From Pycnopodia helianthoides (taxonomy: Eukaryota > Echinodermata > Asteroidea > Forcipulatida > Asteriidae), in assembly GCA_032158295.1 (NCBI GenBank), contig CM063255.1:8274094-8338093 (forward strand): a stretch of DNA of 64,000 nt, read 5' to 3'. The translations under genes and the position numbers were made by a program. This document shows positions 55,155 to 64,000 of this stretch, one piece after another; within the stretch, counting starts at the first letter, position 1; each line of letters starts with the position of its first letter. The notes beneath the pieces were generated by a model. It saw only the letters and a list, made by a program, of their open reading frames with translations. It did not search any database and had not been told where the DNA came from.

Positions 55155-56945
55155 CCTCATGTTAAAGATCTCCAAGAAACTATTATTATACAGAAGACCT
55201 TCAAGAAACCACATACAGCAAATTGGAATGACAAGAAAACACATACAGAAGACCTCAAAGAAACCACATACAGAAGACCTCCAAGAAATCATATACAGAA
55301 GACCTCAAAGAAACCATATACAGACAACCTCCAAGAAACCATATACAGAAGACCTCCAAGAAACCATATACAGAAGACCTCAAAGAAACCACATACAGAA
55401 GACCTCTAAGAAATAATACAGAAGACCTCCAAACCATATACAGAAGACCTCCAATAAACCACATACAGAAGACCTCCAATAAACCACATGCAGAAGACCT
55501 CCAAGAAACCACATACAGAAGACCTCCAAGAAATCATATACAGAAGACCTCAAAGAAACCATATACATACAACCTACAAGAAACCATAAACAGAAGACCT
55601 CAAGAAACCACATACAGAACACCTCCAAGCAATCATACACAGAAAACCACCAAGAAACCATATACAGAAGACCTCCAAGAAATCATATACAGAAGACCTC
55701 CAAGAAACCATATACAGAAGACCTCCAAGAAACCACATACAGAAGACCTCCAAGAAACCATATGCAGAAGACCTCCAAGAAACCACATACAGAAGACCTC
55801 CAAGATACCATTAACAGAAGACCTCACAAAACCACAGGCAGAAGACCTCCAAGAAACAATACAAACGACCTCGTAAAAACCATATACAGAAGACCTTCGA
55901 GATACCATTTACAGACGACCTCCCCAAAAAAACATACAGAAGACCTCCAAGAAACCATTTACAGAAGACCTCCAAGAAACCATAAACAAAAGACCTCAAA
56001 GAAACTACATACAGTAGACCTTCAAGAAACCACATACAGCAAATTTGAATGACAAGAAAACACATACAGAAGACCTCAAAGAAACCACATACAGACAACC
56101 TCCAAGAAACCACATACGGAAGACCTCTAAGAAATAATACAGAAGACCTCCAAGAAACCATTATAAGGAAGCCATCAAAGAAATCATAAACAAAAGACCT
56201 CAAGAAACCTCAAACAGAAGACCTCAAAGAAACTACATACAGAATACCTTCAAGAAACCACACACAGCAAATTGGAATGACTAGAAAACACATACAGAAG
56301 ACCTCCAAGAAACCACATTTAGACAACCTCCAAGAAACCACATACAGAAGACCTCTAAGAAATAATACAGAAGACCTCCAAGAAACCACATACAGAAGAC
56401 CTCCAAGAAATCATATACAGAAGACCTCTAAGAAATAATACAGAAGACCTCCAAACCATATACAGAAGACCTCCAAGAAACCACATACAGAAGACCTCCA
56501 AGAAACCACATGCAGAAGACCTCCAAGAAACCACATGCAGAAGACCTCCAAGAAACCACATACAGAAGACCTCCAAGAAATCATATACAGAAGACCTCAA
56601 AGAAACCATATACAGACAACCTCCAAGAAACCATAAACAGAAGACCTCCAAGAAACCACATACAGAAGACCTCCAAGAAACCACATTTAGACAACCTCCA
56701 AGAAACCACATACAGAAGACCTCTAAGAAATAATACAGAAGACCTCCAAGAAACCACATACATAAGACCTCCAAGAAATCATATACAGAAGACCTCCAAG
56801 AAACCATATACAGACAACCTCAAAGAAACCATATACAGAAGACCTTCAAGAAACCACATACAGAAGACCTGCAAGAAATCATATACAGAAGACCTCCAAG
56901 AAACCACAGAAGATCTCCAAGAAACCAGATACAGCAAATTGAAAT
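55155..56945. repeat. Large 27-bp minisatellite (about 65 units) with higher-order blocks
   Basis: The unit is ACATACAGAAGACCTCCAAG + AAACC with limited drift (ATATACAG, GACAACCTCC, ATAATACAG). A rarer variant, ACAGCAAATTGGAATGAC + AAG, occurs at 55215, 56036, 56264 and at the far edge (56931). It marks larger blocks of about 821, 228 and 667 bp. Stretches such as CATATGCAGAAGACC and AAATAATACAGAAGACC recur in the same order, showing block duplication. As 27 is a multiple of three, long frames exist on both strands (RRPPRNHIQKTSKKP-like or WRSSVCGFLEVF-like peptides). No start context, domain or conservation supports a gene. Confidence 0.95.
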
Positions 56946-57244
56946 GAAGTCTTTTTATTGTATATTATATTAGTTACTAAGTTGTACGTCTTTCAAAAAA
57001 AAATTCGTTCGGAAATAAAACAACGCAGATGGTCACTTTAATCTTCCGTACTCGGGGCACATTGTTTTCCTTTCCACTTCTGTGATGTGTGTCGGTCCGT
57101 ACATGACGATTTCGCATGTTTGATTAAACTTGAAAATATTACGGTTGAAAGAATTTTATTAAGTGATACGTTATTCAAGACAACACTGATGGACTAACCA
57201 TGATTTTACCATGCCATTATTTGTTCCAATAAAAAGTACGTGTG
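56946..57244. other. No feature seen
   Basis: Unique-looking sequence between the 27-bp array and the SINE at 57245. Confidence 0.4.
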
Positions 57245-57451
57245 AGGCCGAGTTGCCGAGTGATCTTCATGTAGTGTACCAGACCCAAAGCTTTGGTGTT
57301 GTTAGAGTTTGGGTTCTGGTCCTGGTCATGGCACTTAAGTCCTTGAGCAAGACACTTATGGGTAGGCTCATACTTTGGTGATGACCCACCCCAAAATGGT
57401 GTAGCTTCTATCCGAAAGCTCCCCCCTTGGTATAAATATAAAGATGGTAAG
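57245..57451 (+). mobile_element. SINE with tRNA-like head and CCTTGAGCAAGACACTT body
   Basis: GAGGCCGAGTTGCCGAGTG is A-box-like and GGGTTCTGGTCC (57311-57322) is B-box-like. The body word CCTTGAGCAAGACACTT (57341-57357) is a hallmark of a conserved SINE central region known from fish and invertebrate deuterostomes. The 3' part ends near TATAAATATAAAGATGG. The head is too diverged to be a tRNA gene. Confidence 0.7.
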
Positions 57452-57454
57452 CCT

Positions 57455-57670
57455 TCTGCGAAACGATTAAAAAGCAACGAATTTCCAAAACTCACACTAA
57501 GGCGAGTTTTGGAGTGGTGTTCGTTTGAAAATGCTGCGGCTGGTATCCGTGTCATCTCGCTAAACGTGGATGGGTGCGACGTTCTTGATGAAAATACGCT
57601 CACGGTTATTTGCAGATTTCTCAACAAGTAGACCCTTTATTCAACTGAAACTTTCACAGCTGACTTGCAT
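57455..57670 (+). mobile_element. Family E repeat, copy 1
   Basis: It contains CCAAAACTCACACTAAGGCG, TCTCGCTAAACGTGGATGG, GACGTTCTTGATGAAAATAC and TCTCAACAAGTAGACC, with AACTGAAACTTTCACAGCTG following. The same ordered words occur at 61331-61545 and, inverted, at 57781-58080. Confidence 0.7.
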
Positions 57671-57780
57671 GGTATTTTTTTTTTATTGACTATGCGGCCT
57701 CTAAATCTACAATACGTTGACAAAAACATTATATCTTTGATCCTTCCTTTAAGGTAGGGTCCCCAAGAAAGATACAATGA

Positions 57781-58080
57781 AAGTCACATTTTGAAAGTTT
57801 CAGTTGAACACAGTGTCTGCTTTATTGAGAAAGCAGCTAAACATTGACGGCATTTTAAACAAGAACGGCGAATTTCATCCACTTCTAGCGAGGTGACAGC
57901 GGGTACCAACCGCATCTCTGGCCGTGTTGAGGGCAGCAATAACGGACATCAACGAACATTTCCAAAGGTCACCTACAGGCGAGTCTTTGGAGAGTCTGCT
58001 ATTGATTTCTAATCAACGGGGGCACTTCAGACGAATTAATTTCGCAGTATGCTACCATGTCTATAACAAGTAGGCTTTAA
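57781..58080 (-). mobile_element. Family E repeat, copy 2 (inverted)
   Basis: In reverse it gives CTCTCCAAAGACTCGCCTG, TGCCCTCAACACGGCCAG, AGATGCGGTTGGTACCCGC, CACCTCGCTAGAAGTGGATG and CAACTGAAACTTTC. Its plus-strand right side has TGATTTCTAATCAACGGGGG and CACTTCAGACGAATTAATTT. This matches the family E flank at 63900-64000. Copies 1 and 2 thus face each other around about 120 bp. Confidence 0.68.
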
Positions 58081-58680
58081 AATAAACACAAAAGTACATT
58101 TTAGTTTTTACATTAAGTGACATTGAATGACTGTGTAAGGAGCTTTCAATTTCGCAGAAAAGGAGAGTAACTTAACGTTTAACTTGGCCGTTTGTTTGCC
58201 GAAATGACCCCAAAAAGCTGTACCATTAAAACAATGAAATACCATTAAATATTTAATTTTGCGTGTCGAAAACTCAGCTTATATATGAAACCAGGCCTTG
58301 TTTAGATACGTGATCAATTTATACAGTGGGAATATAGATATCGCTGGTAATCCTACGCTTCTACTCCGTCCTTGGACAGCTTTTTCCCATCATTAAAATA
58401 CACAGCTCCCTGGTGGTCCGTCGTCACCTGTGCCGCTAAAAAATGGGTCGATAAACAATTCAGATACAGGTATGGGCTGATACGTCGCAATAAAAGGAGT
58501 GAATTCAGCGATTTCACACCGAGCTATCTCAGAAAATAAAAATGTTTGACAAAAAAACAAAACTTTTACTTATTAATACGGAGAAGGAGGCTTGTCACCC
58601 ACCGAGAAACACCCGTGAGCGACCGGCTGCCCGTCCGCGTGCCGACACGTTCCTATAACAGAATGTTCGATGTACTTCTG
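58081..58680. other. No feature seen
   Basis: Unique-looking AT-rich sequence. A 69-codon frame at 58546-58755 runs into the family A element and has no domain. Confidence 0.4.
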
Positions 58681-59082
58681 TTAAAGGAACATTACAGAAT
58701 TGGTTTTTTGCTAACAAAACAGTTGCTGGCAGTGTACTGTAAGCACTTTATGTAATCCACCATATACATAAACTGACAAACCTGTAGAAGTTTGAGATCG
58801 ATCGGCCATCTGGGTCACGAGAAAGTAGTGAAAAACCGATTACACATTTGCATGAAATCATATAGATTCAACAAAATGAATAAAACGCTTACTGAGCGAT
58901 AAACTCCAATCGGAAAATGTGTTTATTCATTTCTCATCAAATATGGCATTTCAGACATAAATATTTCAAGGGATGTTTTCTACTATCATCATCATTACAC
59001 CGTGTAAGTTTTATGTAAATCTGTGATCAAAAAGTATGTTCTACAAGTTTTTTTCTTACCAAATTCTGAAACGTTCCTTTAA
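58681..59082 (+). mobile_element. MITE family A, copy 4
   Basis: Both ends are present: TTAAAGGAACATTACAG and TTCTGAAACGTTCCTTTAA, with one substitution and one indel in the right terminal repeat. The interior is close to copies 1 and 6. Confidence 0.93.
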
Positions 59083-60639
59083 TCGCCAAAGGAATGTGCA
59101 TCTCTCACTGTAGGGAGGAACTAACTCCGCTCGTTAGTTTATTTCAGGTCTTTGGTATTTAACAATAAATTATTATAGAAAAATGTCCTACTCTTCAGAG
59201 ACATATAAAACAGATGGTACAAGTACATTCTGAATCGATTTATGATACTTTGCTACTATCAAATATTACAATTCTCATTACTCCGTACTTTTCTCACGTG
59301 GATACAGTGTATAGGGCCTACATCAGGTCAATGGAAATTTAGTTCGCTGAAAGGGAAAGTACATCATTGAGTTTCATGACGTCATGAGAAACACATTTGG
59401 CTACAGGGCCGTCGCAGTATAACATAAGCAGTATAACAAGCAATGCCAGCAATTTTGAAAACTGTGATGGCCCCTATCGCCTCGCCAAATAACTTTCTCG
59501 TGAGTAACTCCGACTATGTGCCAATTCCATGCTTGGATCATCAAAGGCACAATTTCCCCAAATATTTCCCCTATCTGCCCCAAAAGTCAGGCTTTTTATA
59601 CACCCTCTGTTAACACGTCAAGATGTTTGGGTGCAGTTCATTTTATCTGATGGACGTGGGGAAATATCTTCAAGCATGCTTAAAAGGAGAGCAGGTTATA
59701 AGTGATGGTATCCCAATCCATTCAGATTTACAGAGGCCGTTCCCTCCTTAAGCACACAACAGCCAAATTGCTGGCCTATTTTTGTTAAGGTTGAAAATGT
59801 CTCGCTCGGTCCAGGAGCATCGAGAAGTAAAACCTACAAGATTCGACCCGTGAAAGCAAATTGCTAGTGACCGTATCAAGCACGTGAGTGATTGAGTCAT
59901 CAATACACAGTAAACCATCTCGGTAATAATGTCGTCATTCCTGATCCCCCCCCCCACACCACTCCCCCTCGGGTTGGAGGAGGTGGGACCCGATGAGCAT
60001 GGATCCATTGAGGCCTTCACTGACTTCCTCCTACAGGACCGTCATCAAACTAATACAAGGCGCCCTGGAAATTGAAATTGACCGCGTTCATCGTGTCTAA
60101 AGGTCTAAAGCCGCAGTCCTTGCGAGGCTACAATCCGCCCCAGATCCGCTTCAGATCTGCTAGCCCCCGTCGCAACAGATCCCGTGTAAATTGCCTCCAT
60201 GTGCTTGCCGAGCAGCTCATTCTAAAAAGCCGAGATAAGCTTCTGTTACTCACGGGGAAATCGGCGTCAGGAGAGAGGGGGGAAACCAGGTTAGTGCCTG
60301 AACCGTAGTACTCTTAAAATCAGCACGCTCGCCGAATGGAATTGCTCTCATGCTAGCAACATTAAACACTCGAGCACGATTACTGTCTCTATCACATCAA
60401 TCATTTAGGTATATCGAAGACCCGATGTCCTAATACGGATAGTATTGAATCCGATTGATGTGTTAAAGTACAAGAGATGTTGACAATACACTGTGTGTTT
60501 GTTCGATCAAATCTATCAACTGCGACTGAAAAACCGGTCTCGGTGTGTGGTGAAACGCAACGTTTTTTGCAATGTCGTTGAAGGTGGGCCAAAACATTTG
60601 CTAATCACCCCGGAAGGGTACTGTTTATTTTTTTTTATC
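59083..60639. other. No gene seen
   Basis: It contains a 10-base C run (59946-59955), the dispersed ACTCCGACTATGTGCC repeat near 59506 and otherwise unique sequence. Frames at 59748-60308 have no recognised domain. Confidence 0.42.
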
Positions 60640-60810
60640 CGAACGCCTACTTGTTTTAAAGATGGTAATGGTTGCAAGCATCCTAACGAAATTATTTAGC
60701 CTGAAGTACACTCGTTGATTAGAAATCAATAAAAGTATGATATGTCGAAAATATTTAAAGGAACATTACAGAATTGGTAATTGTAAAATATACTCTTGAT
60801 CACAGATTTA
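60640..60810 (+). mobile_element. Family E flank plus truncated family A end (left arm of inverted duplication)
   Basis: Bases 60640-60753 carry CGAACGCCTACTTG, GGTAATGGTTGCAAGC and CATCCTAACGAAATT, TCGTTGATTAGAAATCAAT and ATGATATGTCGAAAATAT. Bases 60754-60810 are the first 57 bases of a family A element in minus orientation, stopping at ATCACAGATTTA. The whole segment is the near-exact reverse complement of 63823-64000. Confidence 0.88.
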
Positions 60811-60933
60811 GTGCCTGTCACTTCCATAAGTGATCCTCAATTCTGGGTTGGACTTACCGGAAAAGGGTCAGGCTCCCTGGGACCCGGAATCCAGTTTGTT
60901 GTATTATTATTAACATTTAAAATACATTTCTTA
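60811..60933. repeat. Family F GGGTCA repeat, copy 6
   Basis: It contains AAAGGGTCAGGCTCCCTGGG and ACCCGGAATCCAGTTTG, ending in TATTATTATT. It lies exactly where the truncated family A fragment stops. Confidence 0.65.
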
Positions 60934-61328
60934 TTAAAGGAACTTTACAGAATTGATAAGAAACAAACTTGTAAAATATACTTTTTGATCACAGATTAAC
61001 ATAAATCTTACACGGTCTAATGACGATGATAGTAGAAAACATCCCTTGAAATATTTCTGTTTGAAACGCCATATTTGATGAGAAATGAATAAACTAATTT
61101 TCCGATTGGAGTTTATCGCTCAGTGAGCGTTTCATTCGTTTGTTGAACCTATATGATTTCATGCAAATGTGTAATCGGTTTTTCACTATTTTCTCGTGAC
61201 CCAGATGGCCGATCGATCTCAAACTTCTACAGGTTTGTCAGTTTATGTATACGATGGATTACATAAAGTGCTTACACTGCCAGCAACTGTTTTGTTAGCA
61301 AAAACCAATTCTGTAATGTTCCTTTAAA
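60934..61328 (-). mobile_element. MITE family A, copy 5
   Basis: Both ends are present (TTAAAGGAACTTTACAG, with one change, and CTGTAATGTTCCTTTAAA). The interior is complete, including GATGGCCGATCGATCTC and CGCTCAGTGAGCG. It abuts a family E segment at its right. Confidence 0.94.
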
Positions 61329-61330
61329 AT

Positions 61331-61545
61331 CTCCAAAGATTGCCTAAAGGCGATTTTCGGAAATTGAATGCTGCCCTCTATACGGCCAGAGATGCGGTTG
61401 GTCTCCGCTTTCTCCTCTACTAAACATTGACGGATTCGTCATTCTTGATGAAAATACAGTGACAGTTTTTGCTTTTTTTTCTCAACAAGTAGGCGTTGAG
61501 TCAAATGAAACTTTTTACAGTTGATTTTTATTGTATTTTTCTTAA
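61331..61545 (+). mobile_element. Family E repeat, copy 3
   Basis: It contains CTCCAAAGATTGCCTAAAGG, CGGCCAGAGATGCGGTTGG, CCTCTACTAAACATTGACGG, GTCATTCTTGATGAAAATAC and CTCAACAAGTAGGCGTTGAG, with ATTTTTATTGTATTTTTCTT following. Confidence 0.7.
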
Positions 61546-62844
61546 TAATTTTGCCTAAATCAGCATTACGGTGACAATGATAATAATGATGACGTTGACA
61601 AAACCAAACGATGACGAATTCATTTTCATTTTTGCCACAACGGCTTTAATTTGATTTGTACGGGATTGTTAATTCCCAGGTTTTGCTTATAAATCAGCAT
61701 GACGTTGACACAAAAACCACACTTTAAAGTTGATGTACAATGAGACCCTCAATTGAGACTTTCCTCGTTTAGTTTGTTTGTATTAATTACATATTTTGTC
61801 GCCTTCTTCTCCTATATCTACATTTGTTTTCTTTCACTTTCACTTGTAACGAAGTCGACTTTAAAAAAAGACATTTGCATTTCACTTCGTGTATTACTTA
61901 ATCTCATTTTGTTGTCTTTCTTTTTTACTTTTACATGAACACTTCAAGAAAATAATACAACGTAACTTCATGACGTAACCCCTCCCCACCCCACCCCACC
62001 ATCCAACTTTAAAAAAAAAAAAAAACAAGAGTGATACGAAAACAGGGGATAAATGGGTAGAACACACCGGTTCAACCCCGGACAATCAAGATATAAATAT
62101 TCCATCCGGTAATTTAAGCAGAGTTAAACAAATAACAAAAAAGAAAAGCAATTACACTCGGACACCGATTTAATCCAATGCTAACCCGGCAGTAGTGTTT
62201 ATCTTCCCCACAAATTACACTAAATAAGACGAGCTTCTGACAGTTGTCAAGAATTGGATACGATTTTCTTTCAGATTTCCATATAAATTTGACAGAGCGG
62301 TGTTTTATTATTAACCATAATTGAAGGGGGGAAATGAGCACAAATTACACAACCAAAAAGAGCAGATGAAAATGCCCAAGCCTCATTCGCCAGTCCGCGG
62401 GGACATATTCAAAATGTTATTCGAACGTGGATGCATTTCAGGAACAACACCTCAGTAGAACGACAGGGATGACAGCGTGTTACATCCCCATTGATTTCCT
62501 AAGTGGGCGTTGAGTTACAACTCTCAGCGGCCTATAGTTCGAATTCATCATATACAGTAATAACACGGATGAGTTATTCATACTCGGTATGCTGTGATAT
62601 TCAATTTCCTCTATTTAACTTCGTTGTATTAAACATTGCAAAGGGGGTACGATCAGACAATTTACTGCCATCCGCTGTTATGTTTGGAAGCTGGCAGAGC
62701 AAAATATATTGAACTGTGCCCACATGTGAATTTATCGTACAGCATACTTTATCCGCAAATTGAAGATGTAAATATATATCTATATACGGAGCCCCTAAAG
62801 CGACATGTAATGAAAACAAAATTAGTGAACACATACAAAATTTA
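61546..62844. other. No gene seen
   Basis: It includes two similar segments with GCATTACGGTGACAA and GCATGACGTTGACA near 61563 and 61698, and an A-rich run at 62012-62025. Overlapping antisense frames at 62503-62845 lack domains. Confidence 0.42.
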
Positions 62845-63110
62845 AGTTCTTCGATTCGTGTGCTCGAAATTATTTCGTGCTCACAAAATCATTTCGTGCG
62901 CTCGAAGTAAGTTATTTCGTGCGCTGGAAATAATATAATTTCGAGATAATTTATTTCGTGCGCTCGAAAAAAAATTAAAACTATTTCGTGAGCTCGAAAT
63001 AACTTCGCTGACTCTAACTTAAGTTATTTCGTGTTAGTGCACTCGAAAATAATTTCTTGCGCTCGAAATGATTTTGGGCGCGCAAAAGGATTTCGAGCGA
63101 CGAGAGATTT
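62845..63110. repeat. TTTCGTGCGCTCGAAA palindromic array
   Basis: About ten units of 20-40 bp each contain TTTCG(T)GCGCTCGAAA or a decayed form, so each unit is an inverted repeat TTTCG/CGAAA. Units decay towards the right (TTTTGGGCGCGCAAAAGG). Confidence 0.88.
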
Positions 63111-63338
63111 GATTCGATATCTCAACAGTTGGTAATTAACTGAATAACTACTGACTGGGAGCGATTTGCCATCTAAAAGCATTATCAATGGGGCGGTGAA
63201 GGTCCATCGATTCTAACAGTAACTTTGGTTTATTCACGACGGAGGGATCAGAACAAAATTATTCCCTCCTATAGTTTATTGAACTCGAGTTCGTTACTCC
63301 TTTGTTTTGTTTATTGTAATAAACCTTCTTTTCATGCC
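63111..63338. other. No feature seen
   Basis: Unique-looking sequence between the palindromic array and the hairpin at 63339. Confidence 0.4.
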
Positions 63339-63382
63339 GCGGTTATTTTTAATACGCTTAGCGTATTAAAAAAAATGACCGC
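63339..63382. repeat. Strong hairpin, 19-base arm
   Basis: GCGGTTATTTTTAATACGC, then TTA, then GCGTATTAAAAAAAATGACC-GC. The arms pair almost fully, with three extra bases in the right arm. The following words ATACCATAGAGAAAGGACC recur at 41083. Confidence 0.85.
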
Positions 63383-63491
63383 ACTAAGACAATATCATAC
63401 CATAGAGAAAGGACCACGGATTTTATATATAGGATCATACAGGGTTCTTATCTAGCCTTTTTATCTACAGGCGTCTGGAAGTGTTTATTAT

Positions 63492-63877
63492 TTTAAAGGA
63501 ACATTACAGAATTGGTTTTTGCTAACAAAACAGTTGCTGGCAGTGTAAGCACTTTATGTAATCCACCATATACATAAACTGACAAACCTGTAGAAGTTTG
63601 AGATCGATCGGCCATCTGGGTCACGAGAAAATAGTGAAAAACCGATTACACATTTGCATGAAATCATATAGATTCAACAAATGAATAAAACGCTCACTGA
63701 GCGATAAACTCCAATCGGAAAATTAGTTTATTCATTTCTCATCAAATATGGCGTTTCAAACAGAAATATTTCAAGGGATGTTTTCTACTATCATCGTCAT
63801 TAGACCGTGTAAGTTTTATGTAAATCTGTGATCAAGAGTATATTTTACAATTACCAATTCTGTAATGTTCCTTTAAA
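63492..63877 (+). mobile_element. MITE family A, copy 6
   Basis: Complete: TTTAAAGGAACATTACAG to CTGTAATGTTCCTTTAAA. It is nearly identical to copy 1 through the interior. Its right end and the following family E flank form the right arm of the inverted duplication with 60640-60810. Confidence 0.95.
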
Positions 63878-64000
63878 AATATTTTCGACATATCATACTT
63901 TTATTGATTTCTAATCAACGAGTGTACTTCAGGCTAAATAATTTCGTTAGGATGCTTGCAACCATTACCATCTTTAAACAAGTAGGCGTTCGAGTAAAAA
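63878..64000 (-). mobile_element. Family E flank, runs off the window
   Basis: ATATTTTCGACATATCAT, ATTGATTTCTAATCAACGAG, AAATAATTTCGTTAGGATGC and AAACAAGTAGGCGTTCG are the inverse of 60640-60753. The segment continues past the last base. Confidence 0.85.

Noticed and set aside
55155..56945. Long frames on both strands encoding repetitive peptides
   Set aside because: They follow directly from a 27-bp unit, occur in several frames at once, and have no start context or domain.

Overview
The window looks like gene-poor, repeat-dense nuclear DNA of a marine deuterostome invertebrate. I think an echinoderm, probably a sea star, is most likely. The basis is several TTAA-ended, roughly 350-400 bp inverted-repeat elements, tRNA-derived SINEs, a Penelope-like retroelement and abundant tandem repeats. 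The taxon rests on remembered resemblance of these repeats, not on a search. There are no bacterial-style operons, no rRNA, and no CRISPR array. I recognise no host protein-coding gene; most open frames are short and lie in repeats. Only one frame encodes a recognisable protein: the GIY-YIG endonuclease tail of a Penelope-like element at 20567-21139 (minus).

Layout: 1-9.4 kb is mostly unique AT-rich DNA with one family C MITE (3090), two 'GGGCCCAATTTCATAGAG' elements (3898-4267), two GGGTCA-rich repeats (about 5.0 and 6.1 kb) and two degenerate minisatellites (6.4 and 7.5 kb). 9.4-19.5 kb holds foldback and MITE insertions, a tRNA-derived SINE (11993-12269), a 393-bp MITE (12546), and tandem arrays at 13.6, 15.7 and 17.3 kb. 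19.7-21.2 kb is the 5'-truncated Penelope-like element, bounded by two TA microsatellites and carrying a hammerhead-ribozyme-like motif. 22.4-24.6 kb has more minisatellites, one interrupted by a MITE. 27-40 kb alternates MITEs of related families (A, B, C, D), a 21-bp array (30.7-31.7 kb) and a 109-bp satellite (36.3 kb). 41-52 kb is mostly featureless, with two further Penelope-type ribozyme-like remnants (41.3 and 48.0 kb). 54.6-56.9 kb is a large compound array of 21-bp and then 27-bp units. 57.2-64 kb is a mosaic of family E and family A elements, including arms of an inverted duplication that runs off the right edge.

Nothing here works as a pathway. The biology is that of mobile DNA: MITEs sharing one internal block, nested insertions that give relative ages, ribozyme-bearing retroelement ends, and tandem arrays whose units often contain palindromes. 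The boundaries given for repeats are read by eye and are approximate to a few bases unless a terminal inverted repeat is quoted.
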